Assembly (NCBI RefSeq): GCF_012221945.1
Contig: NZ_CP032549.1
Span: forward strand, 3,286,001 to 3,350,000
Length of the DNA: 64,000 nucleotides
From: Glutamicibacter mishrai
GTDB lineage: Bacteria > Actinomycetota > Actinomycetes > Actinomycetales > Micrococcaceae
Direction of reading: 5' to 3'
Part shown: in pieces, positions 27,633 to 37,092 of the stretch
Layout: each line of letters starts with the position of its first letter
Position numbering within the stretch: position 1 is the first letter of the stretch
Position numbers and translations under genes: made by a program
The notes under the pieces: generated by a model
Told to the model about the DNA's origin: nothing
The model's database searches: none
What the model saw: the letters and a program-made list of their open reading frames with translations, nothing else

Positions 27633-29214
27633 TTGACGCTCAGGTCAAAATTGCACTACAAGCGAGCTGCCATGGCGGCTCTAAGTACCCTTGCCCTATT
27701 CATCCCCCTGCTGATGACAGCGCCATCAAGCTCTGCGCTGGTGCAACGAGGGATTCAAGTGCAACTTCTCTCTTATGATCCGGAGAACGCTCCGCCGTCA
27801 AAGTTCATCAAAGAAGGTCACTGAGACGCGCACAACCGAGAATCTCAACCTTCGCGCCTCGGCGTCGACTGGCAGCCGCTCGCTGGGTGTGATGCCTAAG
27901 GGAACGGTCGTGCAGCCCACGGGGAAGAAGCAAGATGCGTGGTGGCAAGTCAAGTGGGGAGGCAAAACTGGATGGTCTTCGAGCAAGTATCTGAGCACAC
28001 GGACGTATATCAAAGACGACTCCATACGATACATGACTCGGTACACGCCGATTCACGCAACGAGCTCGCTAAGCAGCCGCATAGGCTCGGTTAATCTGCG
28101 CACACAAGTCAGTCTGCTGGAAATCAGCGGCGGTAGTGCCCATATCAAAACCGTTTACTACCACGGTTGGGTGGAAGCCAAAAACATAGTGCGTACCCGG
28201 CCAGCCAAGCAATATCGGTATGTGCAGAAAAGCGGTGGCATCTACTCGCACCAAGATCCAAACAAAGACTCGTATCTGGGGAGGATTCACCATGGCGACA
28301 AGTATGAGTACCGCCGATGGGATGGAACTCATCGTTGCGACGAAATCTATGTCAACGGACGCTGGGTTTGGGCCCAAACCACCAACCGGGACCCGGTAGC
28401 TTTCCAGTACCGGTATGCGCAGCGCGATGGCTCGGTGTACAGCTCTGCGAGCAAGAGCAGCTCCAAAGTGGTAGGCAGCATCAAGCTCGGCGCAAAGGTG
28501 CGCTGGGGTTCCTGGGATGCTGCGAATCGTCGCGACGAGATCAATTTGAATAGCAAGTGCGTTTGGTCTGCTGTCACCGATCTCGGAAAGCCAGCAGGCT
28601 ATATTCCTCCTGCCGTTGATGTGAAGAACTACTCGAGGTTCAGCACCACCGGCCTATCTCTTAAAAAGAATCCGGTCTCCGGGGCGGCTTCGGTTGGAAG
28701 CATCAAAAAAGGATGGAAAGTCACCGTCACGCACAAGGCTGACGGGGGATGGGTGCGGATTGATGCTGGCTCGTTGTCCGGGTGGATCAAAGAAGCCGAG
28801 AATCTCAGAAGCCACGGTCTTTACTCCGTGGCAGTCTACAGAACACTGCGCAGCGGGCAATCCGCGTACAACGTGATGGGAGGCTTCCAGCAAAAGGTCA
28901 AGGACCAAAGGCTTGCCAATCCTTCGCTTTATCAATTGTGGAATGCCAATTGGACGTTCCTGACCAACGGGCCGAAGACTGTCGTGGCTGAGCAATTCCA
29001 GTACTCGGACTCCGCAGGTCCGGCCATGCTCAAGAAGGTGGATATCTATGAAGGCCAGCTGAAGTACCAAGGGTAGCCCATGTACACACGGCAGAACTTC
29101 AACCTGACCGATGGATCTCAGTCGTGGACATATAAAACCACGTCGTTCTCGGAGAAAGTGGTCAAGAATTGCGGCCGCTTTATTTCATCCGGGGACTTCT
29201 TGAAGCACTCATAG
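27633..29214 (+). pseudogene. secreted SH3-repeat protein, broken by a frameshift and a stop
   Basis: The 5' part has a TTG start (27633 after GGGGAAG; ATG 27672 is an alternative) and a signal peptide ending near APSSSALVQ. That frame stops at 27822-27824. The next frame overlaps it from 27775 and continues with SH3-like repeats: NLRASASTGSRSLGVMPKG, then KSGGIYSHQDPNKDSYLGRI, YSSASKSSSKVVGSIKLGAK and TGLSLKKNPVSGAASVGSI. One base shift in the overlap joins them. A TAG at 29074-29076 then interrupts, and the same frame stays open for another 45 codons (PMYTRQNFNL... to TAG at 29212-29214). Two lesions argue for a decaying wall-binding protein rather than a sequencing slip, though an error at either site is possible. 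Confidence 0.72.
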
Positions 29215-29230
29215 GGCAAGGGACAGAATC

Positions 29231-29917
29231 ATGGATAAGTCATTTGAAAGCGCAGAGCTGAAATCCATCAAGGACCGCCGACGCAAGATCGCCGTGTGCG
29301 CTGGAGCAACTGTTGCCGTAGTTGCCGTGACAAGCGCACTGATAATAGGCAGTCACAGTTTCTCGGCTCAGGCTGGGCCCACGTCGGATAAGTTGCAGGA
29401 TAGCCTGGCCAATGACGCCGAAACCGATGCTGAGACAGGTGAGGAAGTCAAAGTGGACACCGAGGCCCAAGTCATCAAGGACCTCGGCGAACCGGGCAAG
29501 CTCACAATGGACGGATCAACGAAGCCCTCGTTCGAAGTAACGGTCCACAGCGTGCAGGTCGAGAAATCATGTATCCTGCGTGGATTCGATGAAACAATCA
29601 CACCCGAAAATGGAGTTTTTCTCGTCCTGGATGTCAGTGCTTCGCTCGCGGCTTCCGCGGCCAAGGTGGTTGACGAAGAGATTGCTCTCATGCCATTGGA
29701 TGCGTCGTCGTTCGGAGCTTCCCCAGGGAAGAATAAAAACGTTGTCTACGACTTGAACACTGTGGCGGCATTCTACTGCGAGGTAGACAACCCATTGGAT
29801 ATCGCTGTTGGAGCAGGCGACGATATTCGAGGCAAAGTGGTGTTGGATTCGCCGTATTCCACCGGTCAAATCGTTTATGACCCGGACCAGAGTGGCGGTT
29901 GGACCTGGAGCTACTGA
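29231..29917 (+). CDS. membrane-anchored protein with Ig-like (DUF4352-type) domain
   Basis: This 228-residue protein has a basic KDRRRK start, one membrane helix (about residues 20-42, IAVCAGATVAVVAVTSALII), an acidic linker and an extracellular beta domain. That domain resembles the DUF4352/Ig-like family: FEVTVHSVQVEKSC near residue 98, VFLVLDVSASLA, and a C-terminal GGWTWSY. Two cysteines could pair outside the cell. It begins 17 bases after the SH3-repeat pseudogene and may have shared its transcript. The role is unknown. Confidence 0.7.
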   Translation: MDKSFESAELKSIKDRRRKIAVCAGATVAVVAVTSALIIGSHSFSAQAGPTSDKLQDSLANDAETDAETGEEVKVDTEAQVIKDLGEPGKLTMDGSTKPSFEVTVHSVQVEKSCILRGFDETITPENGVFLVLDVSASLAASAAKVVDEEIALMPLDASSFGASPGKNKNVVYDLNTVAAFYCEVDNPLDIAVGAGDDIRGKVVLDSPYSTGQIVYDPDQSGGWTWSY

Positions 29918-30242
29918 TCTCGGCCGGGGATTTCCATGCACTAGGCCATGCGAAACGACACCCCACGTAGGCGTGGGGTGCGACACGCCCAAGGATCAGA
30001 TGTGAAACTCCTCTAGCTGAAGTGGATTCCCTCTCGAATGTCGTCTTCGTAACGACACAAGTCAACTGACATTTGAACGAGAATGGCGCTAGTTGTGAAC
30101 AGAGCATGGCCAGTTTAGCTCGGGCAGATTTTCAGAAACCCGTCAGTTTTTCCGGTAAATATTGACTGCGAGCGATGGCGTCTCACTAATTGGGTGGCCG
30201 GCTCTACGCAGACAACTCAGACGGTAAAGGATCCATCCAGCA
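29918..30242. other. intergenic region with one hairpin
   Basis: About 325 bases without a gene. It holds the hairpin at 29959-29980 and otherwise nothing I can name. The promoter of the following acyltransferase must lie here but is not obvious. Confidence 0.5.
29959..29980. terminator. strong hairpin after the Ig-like gene
   Basis: CACCCCACG pairs perfectly with CGTGGGGTG around TAGG. It starts about 40 bases after the upstream stop. There is no T run, so it may be a weak or Rho-assisted terminator. Confidence 0.5.
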
Positions 30243-32375
30243 GTGTCGTCCAATCAAGACTTGCCCTTGCCCGCAAAGCCGGACTCGAAGCCCCGTGGAT
30301 TCCGTGCGGATATCCAAGGGTTGCGTGCCATTGCCGTAGGCATCGTAGTTTTGTATCACTTCTGGGGACATTACTTACCAGGCGGATTCGTCGGCGTAGA
30401 TGTATTCTTCGTTATCTCCGGCTTTCTGATTACATCGCATTTGATTTCCAATCCGCCGAAGAACATGGCCGACATCGGCCGTTTCTGGATGCGCCGCGTC
30501 AAGCGTCTTATCCCGGCCTCGTTCCTCGTTATCCTTTGCAGTGTCGCCGGTATCTGGATCTTCGCGCCACAAACCGTCTGGCAAGACTGGGGTCTGCAGG
30601 CCATTGCGGCGACCTTCTACTTCCAGAACTGGTTCTTGGCTTTGACGAAAGTCGACTATCTCGCAGAAGGCGACGCGCCTAGTCCGTTCCAGCATTTCTG
30701 GTCCCTATCCGCCGAAGAACAGTTCTACTTCGTGTGGCCAATCCTCATCGGACTCCTCATTTTTGCTGCGTTGAAGTACAAGAAGGCACCGAGGAATCTC
30801 CTGCTAGGCGGCATCGGGCTGGTATTCATACTTTCCGCCGGGTATTCGCTCTACGCCACCGCTACGGATCCTGGCGCAGCTTACTTCTCGACGTTCACTC
30901 GTGTGTGGGAATTCGCCGTCGGAGCTTTGGTCGCCGCGCTGGGGACTGCCGCGCACGCAGCGAAGAACGATATCGTCAGCTTGATTGGTTCTTGGGGCGG
31001 CCTATTCGCCATTGCCTTCGGTGCCCTGGCATTCACCGGAGAAATGCCATTCCCCGGCTTCATCGCGGCTATTCCGGTATTTGGCACCGCTCTGCTTCTG
31101 CTCTGCAATTCCACGCATAAGTACTCGCCAAACTTCTTGTTGAATACCAAGCTGTTCCGATTCTTCGGTGACAACTCCTATGCCATCTACCTTTGGCACT
31201 GGCCATTGCTGGTCCTGGTGCCATTCATGGTCGACGATTTCAAGTGGCCGCAGAAATTAGTGGCCCTGGCATTCACCTTGATTTTTGCAGTCTTGACGCA
31301 AAAGCTGGTGGAAGTTCGGTTCAGGAAGTTCATCGACGCCTCAGCGTTGCTGTCTGCTCCCCGATTCCTGGCTGCCGGCAGCTTGGTCCTGGCATTATTC
31401 GCAGGTGCCTTTTACCTCACCAGCGTTCGCGTTGCTGATGACGCGCGAGATATCAACATGGCTCTTGCGCAGGTGGAAAAGGCAGTGGGCGAAGACTGTT
31501 TCGGGGCTTCGGCGTTGACTGCAGTATGTGGCAATCCGGCTGCTGTGCAAAGCACCAACCAACTGGTGGCCCCAGCCCCCGTTGCCGCAAAAACCGACAA
31601 GCCAGAAGTCTACAAGGACGATTGCTTTGCAAGTTCCTCTACTGACTTTCAAGATCGACCCGTTTGCCACTACGGCCAAGGGGATATCAAGGTGGCATTG
31701 GTCGGGAACTCACACGCAGGACAATGGTTTCCGGCGTTGGATAGCCTTGCCAAGGAGAACGGTTGGCAGATCGATACCTACTTGGCCAGCCGTTGTTCCG
31801 TCATGGGCGAGAAACAAAAATTCGAAGATCGCGCAAGCATCGATGGTTGCAGCGATTATGGAGTCTGGGTGACCGACCAGTTCAAAAAAGAGAACTACGA
31901 TTTGATTGTCAGCTCTAACCGGCAATCAGTGGCGGTAAGCGGTCACAGCATGAAAACGTCCGAAGCCCCGGCCACTGAAGCCTTCAAAGAGATTCTGAAA
32001 GACTGGTCAGAAACCGGAGCAGAGGTTGTGGTCATCCGTGACACTTCGTTCCCTGGGACTTCAATTGATAGCGCCCCGGATTGCGTTGCGGAAAATGCAG
32101 AGCAGCCGAGCAAATGCAGTGGCGAGGCCAAAGATTGGATCCCGATGGATCCTCAGGTTGATGCAGTGAAAGAACTTGCTGATCCGGATGTTGTATCAGT
32201 TGACATGAATGATCAGCTTTGTGAGGACGGGCAATGCTACACGGTCATCGGGGGAATCTTGGCCTATTGGGATCATTCGCATCTGACGGCAACGTACTCC
32301 CAATCGCTTGCCGAAACACTGGGATTGCGTATCGAAAAGGCGTTGGGTTCAAAGAGATTGTTCCCGACCTCGTAG
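30243..32375 (+). CDS. OafA/YrhL-type acyltransferase with SGNH domain
   Basis: This 710-residue protein has an N-terminal acyltransferase-3 domain of about 10 membrane helices (residues about 20-400). It opens RADIQGLRAIAVGIVVLYHF and has FFVISGFLITSHL and FWSLSAEEQFYFVWP, both family signatures. A C-terminal extracytoplasmic SGNH domain has ALVGNSHAGQW (about residue 490) and YWDHSHLTATYS (about 685). Such proteins O-acetylate peptidoglycan, teichoic acid or other surface glycans. The SGNH block I reads GNSHA rather than the more usual GDSHA. The start is GTG at 30243 after AAAGGA. Terminator at 32408-32443. Confidence 0.9.
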   Translation: MSSNQDLPLPAKPDSKPRGFRADIQGLRAIAVGIVVLYHFWGHYLPGGFVGVDVFFVISGFLITSHLISNPPKNMADIGRFWMRRVKRLIPASFLVILCSVAGIWIFAPQTVWQDWGLQAIAATFYFQNWFLALTKVDYLAEGDAPSPFQHFWSLSAEEQFYFVWPILIGLLIFAALKYKKAPRNLLLGGIGLVFILSAGYSLYATATDPGAAYFSTFTRVWEFAVGALVAALGTAAHAAKNDIVSLIGSWGGLFAIAFGALAFTGEMPFPGFIAAIPVFGTALLLLCNSTHKYSPNFLLNTKLFRFFGDNSYAIYLWHWPLLVLVPFMVDDFKWPQKLVALAFTLIFAVLTQKLVEVRFRKFIDASALLSAPRFLAAGSLVLALFAGAFYLTSVRVADDARDINMALAQVEKAVGEDCFGASALTAVCGNPAAVQSTNQLVAPAPVAAKTDKPEVYKDDCFASSSTDFQDRPVCHYGQGDIKVALVGNSHAGQWFPALDSLAKENGWQIDTYLASRCSVMGEKQKFEDRASIDGCSDYGVWVTDQFKKENYDLIVSSNRQSVAVSGHSMKTSEAPATEAFKEILKDWSETGAEVVVIRDTSFPGTSIDSAPDCVAENAEQPSKCSGEAKDWIPMDPQVDAVKELADPDVVSVDMNDQLCEDGQCYTVIGGILAYWDHSHLTATYSQSLAETLGLRIEKALGSKRLFPTS

Positions 32376-32407
32376 TTACAGAGCAAATTCCCCGTTGAGG
32401 AGTAGAG

Positions 32408-32443
32408 GCTGCTGCTGGATTTAGTTCCGGCAGCAGCTTTCGC
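32408..32443 (+). terminator. intrinsic terminator of the acyltransferase gene
   Basis: GCTGCTGCTGG (32408-32418) pairs with CCGGCAGCAGC (32427-32437) with one G:T pair, followed by TTT and an AT-rich run. Confidence 0.8.
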
Positions 32444-32554
32444 ATTTATTTCTGCTTTGCGGCGCTATATTGTCCGCCTGCCCTGCCATGATCAGCAGTA
32501 CTCGGATGCACTTGGGGGATCCGGGAACTCGCACCCATGAAATGGAGCAGAACC

Positions 32555-33214
32555 ATGAAAAGGTTCATTTGGCTGGCATCAGCCGTAGCCATGGCCCTGT
32601 CGCTGACCGGCTGTGGCGTTTCGACTGAGGACTTCGAGAAAGCTCGAGCCTCGGCCTCGGCGCTGGACACCGAAAAACAAGCACTGGCGGCGCAACTGGA
32701 GCAGGCGCAAGCCTCGTTGGAATCAGTCCAGGATGAAGCGGATGAGCTGCGTGCCGCTGAAGAAGAACGTCGGGCAGAAGAAGAAGCGGCGGCATCCCGA
32801 AAAGCTGAAGAGCAAGCGGCCAAGGAAGCAGAAGAGAAGGCCAAAAAGGAGAATGCGAACCGGGCCAAGAAAGTCAGCCAACGGGAGCTGGCCCAAATCG
32901 TCAAGAAACCAGATGCCCACATTGATGAAAACGTCATCCTATACGCCAGGATCACGCAGTTCGATTCAGGGACCGGTCCATGCGCATTCAGGGCAGATCT
33001 GAGCCACGCCCATGTGGGCAAATACGACTACGAACACAATTCGATGTTCACAGCTGGCGATCGATTGCTCGACTGCGAAATTCTCGATGACTTCGTCGCT
33101 GATGACATTGTTCAGGTCACTGCCACTGTTCTTGGATCCTTGACCTATGACACCACCATTGGTGGATCAACCACGGTACCGAAGTTCCAGGTGGTCAAGA
33201 TCAAGCAGGCCTAG
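32555..33214 (+). CDS. coiled-coil lipoprotein
   Basis: The 219-residue product starts MKRFIWLASAVAMALSLTGC, a lipoprotein signal with LTGC lipobox and Cys20. GGAG at 32544-32547 lies seven bases before the ATG at 32555, which is preferred over an in-frame ATG at 32537. Residues about 25-110 are a long charged coiled coil rich in Glu, Ala and Lys. Residues about 115-219 form a compact beta-rich domain (VILYARITQFDSGTGPC... VQVTATVLGSLTYDTT) that looks OB-like. It should be anchored to the outer face of the membrane. The function is unknown. Confidence 0.75.
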   Translation: MKRFIWLASAVAMALSLTGCGVSTEDFEKARASASALDTEKQALAAQLEQAQASLESVQDEADELRAAEEERRAEEEAAASRKAEEQAAKEAEEKAKKENANRAKKVSQRELAQIVKKPDAHIDENVILYARITQFDSGTGPCAFRADLSHAHVGKYDYEHNSMFTAGDRLLDCEILDDFVADDIVQVTATVLGSLTYDTTIGGSTTVPKFQVVKIKQA

Positions 33215-33224
33215 GCAGTTCCAA

Positions 33225-33285
33225 TGATTGTGGGCTGTGCGCCGTTGCAAGGCAGTTTTGGCAACGAGCGCCAGACCCACAATCA
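33225..33285. terminator. long two-part hairpin after the lipoprotein gene
   Basis: TGATTGTGGG (33225-33234) pairs with CCCACAATCA (33276-33285). Inside, CGTTGC (33243-33248) pairs with GCAACG (33261-33266). There is no T run. It may act as a terminator or stabilise the transcript end. Confidence 0.5.
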
Positions 33286-33314
33286 CAGCCAGCCATCCCG
33301 AGAGTGAATCAGGC

Positions 33315-33352
33315 GAAACAACGTCGAAACATCCGCGAGAACCAAACGTTAC
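33315..33352. promoter_or_regulatory. GlnR-like box 1 upstream of amt
   Basis: Four five-base half-sites are spaced by exactly six bases: GAAAC (33315), GAAAC (33326), GAGAA (33337) and GTTAC (33348). The actinobacterial GlnR site is a repeat of GTnAC and GAAAC with six-base spacing. The match to spacing is exact and the match to half-sites is partial. Confidence 0.45.
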
Positions 33353-33367
33353 GCAGGGACGTGTCTT

Positions 33368-33405
33368 GATACACAGTTGAAACGAATCGGCGAGTGTATC
33401 GAAAC
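33368..33405. promoter_or_regulatory. GlnR-like box 2 upstream of amt
   Basis: GATAC (33368), GAAAC (33379), GCGAG (33390) and GAAAC (33401) follow each other with six-base gaps, the layout of a GlnR a1-b1-a2-b2 box. It lies about 110 bases before the amt start. Nitrogen control of amt by GlnR is established in Streptomyces; here it is inferred from the pattern. Confidence 0.5.
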
Positions 33406-33512
33406 ATCCATCGCGAAGAATGGACTCAACACCGGGCCAAGGACACCGTAATCCTGCAGTAGGGCCCGACTCGCCACCGATACACCGAACACCTTGAGGG
33501 GATGTGATCCTG

Positions 33513-34733
33513 ATGGAGTTGGACGTAGCCAGCTTATGGATCCTGATAGCAGCCGCACTTGTCTTGATGATGACACCTGCACTTGGAATTTTCTACGGCG
33601 GTATGACTCGCTCTACCGGCGTGGTCAACATGATGCTGATGAGCTTCTCCGCCGCGGCAATTACCGCCGTGGTCTGGGTACTGTGGGGGTACTCGTTCTC
33701 CGCAGGTGAACCAACCATCGCAGGTATCGTCGGAAACCCGATCAGTGATTTCGCGATGCACAATACCGAACAGGCAGACCTGCTTTCTGCAGGCTTCTCC
33801 GGCACCTTCGCCATGATCTCGGTAGCGATCATTTCCGGCGCCATCGCCGACCGCGCTCGTTTCGCTCCTTGGCTGTTCTTCATCCCACTGTGGGTCACCC
33901 TGGTCTACGCACCGGTTGCCTTCTGGGTCTGGGGTGGCGGCCTGCTTTCAGCAGATGGCTTCCTCGGCAAGATCTTCGGCGAAGCAATTGACTTCGCAGG
34001 TGGCGCAGTAGTCCACACCAACGCAGGTATCGCAGCTCTTGTACTCGCACTCAAGCTCGGCCAGCGTCACAACTTCCACGATCGCCCACAGCCTCACAAC
34101 ACTCCGCTGGTCATGCTCGGCGCTGGCCTTCTGTGGTTCGGTTGGTTCGGCTTCAACGCCGGTGCCGCCACCACCATCGAGCAGGCTGGCTTGATCTGGA
34201 TCAATACTTTCGCAGCACCAGGTGCAGCAATTCTCGGTTGGATCCTCATTGAGAAGTTGCGCGGAGAGCGCGCTAGCTCGGTAGGCGTTGCTTCCGGTCT
34301 GGTTGCCGGTCTGGTTGCTATTACTCCTTCCTGCGCAGACCTGGCCCCATGGGCAGCACTGCTTCTCGGCCTCCTGGCTGGTGCCGGTTCGGCTTGGGCA
34401 GTCAACCTGAAGTGGAAGCTCGGCTACGATGACTCCCTCGACGTGGTCGGTGTCCACCTGGTGGCCGGTATCATCGGTACCTTGTTCCTTGGCTTCTTCG
34501 CACTGCCAACCGAGGAAAGCGCTGGCGGCCTGTTCTACGGCGGCGGCCTGTCGCAGCTTGTTGCACAGTTCATGACGCTTCTCGTAGTAATGGTCTTCTC
34601 CGCAGTAATGACCTGGGCTATCGCCACCATCATCGGCAAGTTCAGCCCATGGCGAGTATCGGCCGATATTGAAATCGCCGGTATCGACGCAGCCGAGCAC
34701 AACGATGCTGGCTACCAGTTGGCCTCTAAGTAA
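33513..34733 (+). CDS. amt: ammonium transporter
   Basis: Amt trimers conduct ammonium into the cell. The 406-residue protein has 11 membrane helices. It has LVLMMTPALGIFYGGMTR in helix 1, and the pore histidine pair in HTNAGIAALVLALKLG (about residue 165) and VVGVHLVAGIIGTLF (about 310). ATG at 33513 with GAGGGG 11 bases upstream is preferred; GTG at 33504 is too close to that site. No glnK follows, unlike many loci, so this may be a second Amt of the genome. GlnR-like boxes lie upstream and a terminator follows at 34801-34834. Confidence 0.95.
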   Translation: MELDVASLWILIAAALVLMMTPALGIFYGGMTRSTGVVNMMLMSFSAAAITAVVWVLWGYSFSAGEPTIAGIVGNPISDFAMHNTEQADLLSAGFSGTFAMISVAIISGAIADRARFAPWLFFIPLWVTLVYAPVAFWVWGGGLLSADGFLGKIFGEAIDFAGGAVVHTNAGIAALVLALKLGQRHNFHDRPQPHNTPLVMLGAGLLWFGWFGFNAGAATTIEQAGLIWINTFAAPGAAILGWILIEKLRGERASSVGVASGLVAGLVAITPSCADLAPWAALLLGLLAGAGSAWAVNLKWKLGYDDSLDVVGVHLVAGIIGTLFLGFFALPTEESAGGLFYGGGLSQLVAQFMTLLVVMVFSAVMTWAIATIIGKFSPWRVSADIEIAGIDAAEHNDAGYQLASK

Positions 34734-34800
34734 AGGGGTGGGACCTGAAAAATAACAAATACATAATCAAGGGGTAGGACGCCATCACGGTGTCCGGGAG

Positions 34801-34834
34801 ACCGCCGGTGGGCCATGCAGCCACCGGCGGTTTC
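34801..34834 (+). terminator. intrinsic terminator of amt
   Basis: ACCGCCGGTGG (34801-34811) pairs perfectly with CCACCGGCGGT (34821-34831), followed by TTT. Confidence 0.85.
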
Positions 34835-34965
34835 CGCACTTAACGGCCTATTCCGGGCTAGATGTGTAAACCATGGGAATCGCTGGACCCGCTGGAGAGC
34901 ACGAGTCGGTGGCCTCTAGCGTGGAGAATATCCAGCCGGATTTCCCGAGAAACAAGGAGAACGCC

Positions 34966-37065
34966 ATGGCCAATGAACCGAAGCATCCAACTGACCCAGG
35001 GCAGCAGCCGGAATCGGTGCCGGGCCAGGACAGCGAATACCTCACCACCGCGCAGGGCGCACCGGTCAGCGATACCGACCATTCGCTCAAAGCAGGCGAA
35101 CGCGGTCCGACCTTGCTGCAGGACCACCACCTGCGTGAAAAAATCATGCACTTCGACCATGAGCGCATTCCTGAACGCGTGGTCCACGCCCGCGGGGCCG
35201 GGGCCCATGGCCTTTTCACCAGTTACGGCAATGCCGAGGAGCTGACCCGGGCCGACTTCTTGAAGCCCGGACGTACCACCCGCGTTTTCGTGCGTTTCTC
35301 CACCGTGGTCGGTTCCCGCGGCTCGATGGACACGGCCCGCGATACCCGCGGCTTTGCCACGAAATTCTATACCGAAGAAGGCATTTTCGACCTGGTGGGC
35401 AACAACATCCCGGTGTTCTTCATCCAGGACGGCATCAAGTTCCCGGATCTGGTCCATGCCGCGAAGCCGCACCCGGATACCGAGATCCCGCAGGCGCAAT
35501 CGGCCCACGATACCTTCTGGGATTTCGTCTCCCTGCATACCCCTGCCCAGGCCCACGTGATGTGGCAGATGAGCGACCGTGCGATACCCCGCTCGCTGCG
35601 CATGATGGAAGGCTTCGGCGTGCACACCTTCCGCATGGTCAACGAGGCGGGCAAAGCGTCACTGGTGAAGTTCCATTGGAAGCCCAGGCTCGGCGTGCAC
35701 TCGCTGGCCTGGGAAGAGTCGCAGCTGGCCGCCGGCGCGGATCCGGACTTCCACCGCCGCGATCTGGCCGAAGCCATTGATGCCGGAGCCTACCCCGAAT
35801 GGGAACTGGGCGTGCAGATTTTCCCCGACGACGGTTCGGGGGTCTTCGAGGGCATCGACCTGCTGGATCCGACGAAATTCGTGCCAGAAGAACTGGCCCC
35901 GGTCCAGCCGCTGGGCAAGATGGTGCTGGACCGCAACCCGGAGAACTACTTCGCGCAGACTGAACAGGTCGCCTTCCACCCCGGGCATCTGGTTCCGGGC
36001 ATCGATATCAGCGACGACCCGCTGCTGCAGGCGCGGCTCTTCTCCTACCTGGACACCCAGCTGACCCGGTTGGGCGGACCGAACTTCGCGCAGATCCCGA
36101 TCAACTCGCCGGACTCTCCGGTCAACGACATGTTCCGCGACGGCTTCCACCAGCACCGGGTGCCCAAGGGCATCGCGCCGTACAAGCCGAACTCGCTGGA
36201 TGGCGGCTGCCCATACATGGCGCAGGTGGTTTCTGGCCAGCAGCCTCCGCTGGACTTCCCGCAGCCTGTGGCCTCCGGGAAGAAGATGCGTTCCGAGCCG
36301 GCCAGCTTCTCGGACCACTACAGCCAGGCGCGCCTGTTCTACATCAGCCTCTCGGCCGTGGAGCGCGCCCACGTGCAGCAGGCCTACTCCTTTGAACTGG
36401 GCAAGTGCACCGATACCGCGATCCGCCAGCGGCAGGTGGAATGCCTGGCGAAGATCGATACCCAGCTGGCCGCCGGGGTCGCCCAGGCACTGGGCCTGCC
36501 GGCACCGGCCGCAGTGCAGCTGGATGACCCGGTGGCCAGCCCCGCGCTGTCCCAGATCGGAAAAGCCTGGCCAGTGGACGGGCGCAAGGTCGGGGTGGTG
36601 TTCAACAGCGGAAACCACCAGCACGTGCCGGCAATAGCCCAGGCGCTGGCCGAACGGGGCATGTCCCCGCTGCTCGTTTCGGCCTCCGGCGGCGAGGTGG
36701 CCCCGGACCTGCCCATTGACCGCACCTACCTGACGGCGCGCTCCATCGAATTCGATGCGCTGGTGCTCATCGGCCCGTTGCCGCCGGCCCCGGACGCCGC
36801 GGTTGCGCTGGATGCCAAGGCCGGCGCCTTGGGGGCAGGCGGGGTTCCCATCGACCCGCGCGTGGCGTTGCTGGTAGCGGAGGCCTACCGGCACAACAAG
36901 GCCATCATCACCCTGGACGGGCTCTCCGATGGCCTGCTGCAAGCGGTGGGCCTGGAAGATGACGCGCCGGGCATCGCCCTGGTCGAGCTGTCGGCGGTGG
37001 CCGAGAGCGCGGAGCAGCTGCTTTCCACCCACCGCGCGTGGGAGCGCTTCCCGGTCGCCGAGTAG
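34966..37065 (+). CDS. katE: large-subunit catalase (KatE/HPII type)
   Basis: This 699-residue heme catalase splits hydrogen peroxide into water and oxygen. RVVHARGAGAHG holds the distal His (about residue 74). FYTEEGIFDLVGNNIPVFF holds the distal Asn (about 147). RLFSYLDTQLTRLG holds the proximal heme Tyr (about 360). Residues about 540-699 form the DJ-1/class I amidotransferase-like domain found only in large catalases. The frame is open 31 codons upstream to 34873, but AAGGAGA before the ATG at 34966 fixes the start. It heads a run of stress genes (BrkB, PPOX, CsbD). A 16-bp hairpin follows at 37093. Confidence 0.95.
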   Translation: MANEPKHPTDPGQQPESVPGQDSEYLTTAQGAPVSDTDHSLKAGERGPTLLQDHHLREKIMHFDHERIPERVVHARGAGAHGLFTSYGNAEELTRADFLKPGRTTRVFVRFSTVVGSRGSMDTARDTRGFATKFYTEEGIFDLVGNNIPVFFIQDGIKFPDLVHAAKPHPDTEIPQAQSAHDTFWDFVSLHTPAQAHVMWQMSDRAIPRSLRMMEGFGVHTFRMVNEAGKASLVKFHWKPRLGVHSLAWEESQLAAGADPDFHRRDLAEAIDAGAYPEWELGVQIFPDDGSGVFEGIDLLDPTKFVPEELAPVQPLGKMVLDRNPENYFAQTEQVAFHPGHLVPGIDISDDPLLQARLFSYLDTQLTRLGGPNFAQIPINSPDSPVNDMFRDGFHQHRVPKGIAPYKPNSLDGGCPYMAQVVSGQQPPLDFPQPVASGKKMRSEPASFSDHYSQARLFYISLSAVERAHVQQAYSFELGKCTDTAIRQRQVECLAKIDTQLAAGVAQALGLPAPAAVQLDDPVASPALSQIGKAWPVDGRKVGVVFNSGNHQHVPAIAQALAERGMSPLLVSASGGEVAPDLPIDRTYLTARSIEFDALVLIGPLPPAPDAAVALDAKAGALGAGGVPIDPRVALLVAEAYRHNKAIITLDGLSDGLLQAVGLEDDAPGIALVELSAVAESAEQLLSTHRAWERFPVAE

Positions 37066-37092
37066 CAGCACGGCCAAGCTGGAACGGCGTGC

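Noticed and set aside
29959..29980. Hairpin as a CRISPR repeat or transposon end
   Set aside because: Only one copy, no spacers, no cas or transposase gene nearby.
34873..34965. 31-codon extension of katE
   Set aside because: The ATG at 34966 has a good AAGGAGA site; the extension has no ribosome site and no family similarity.
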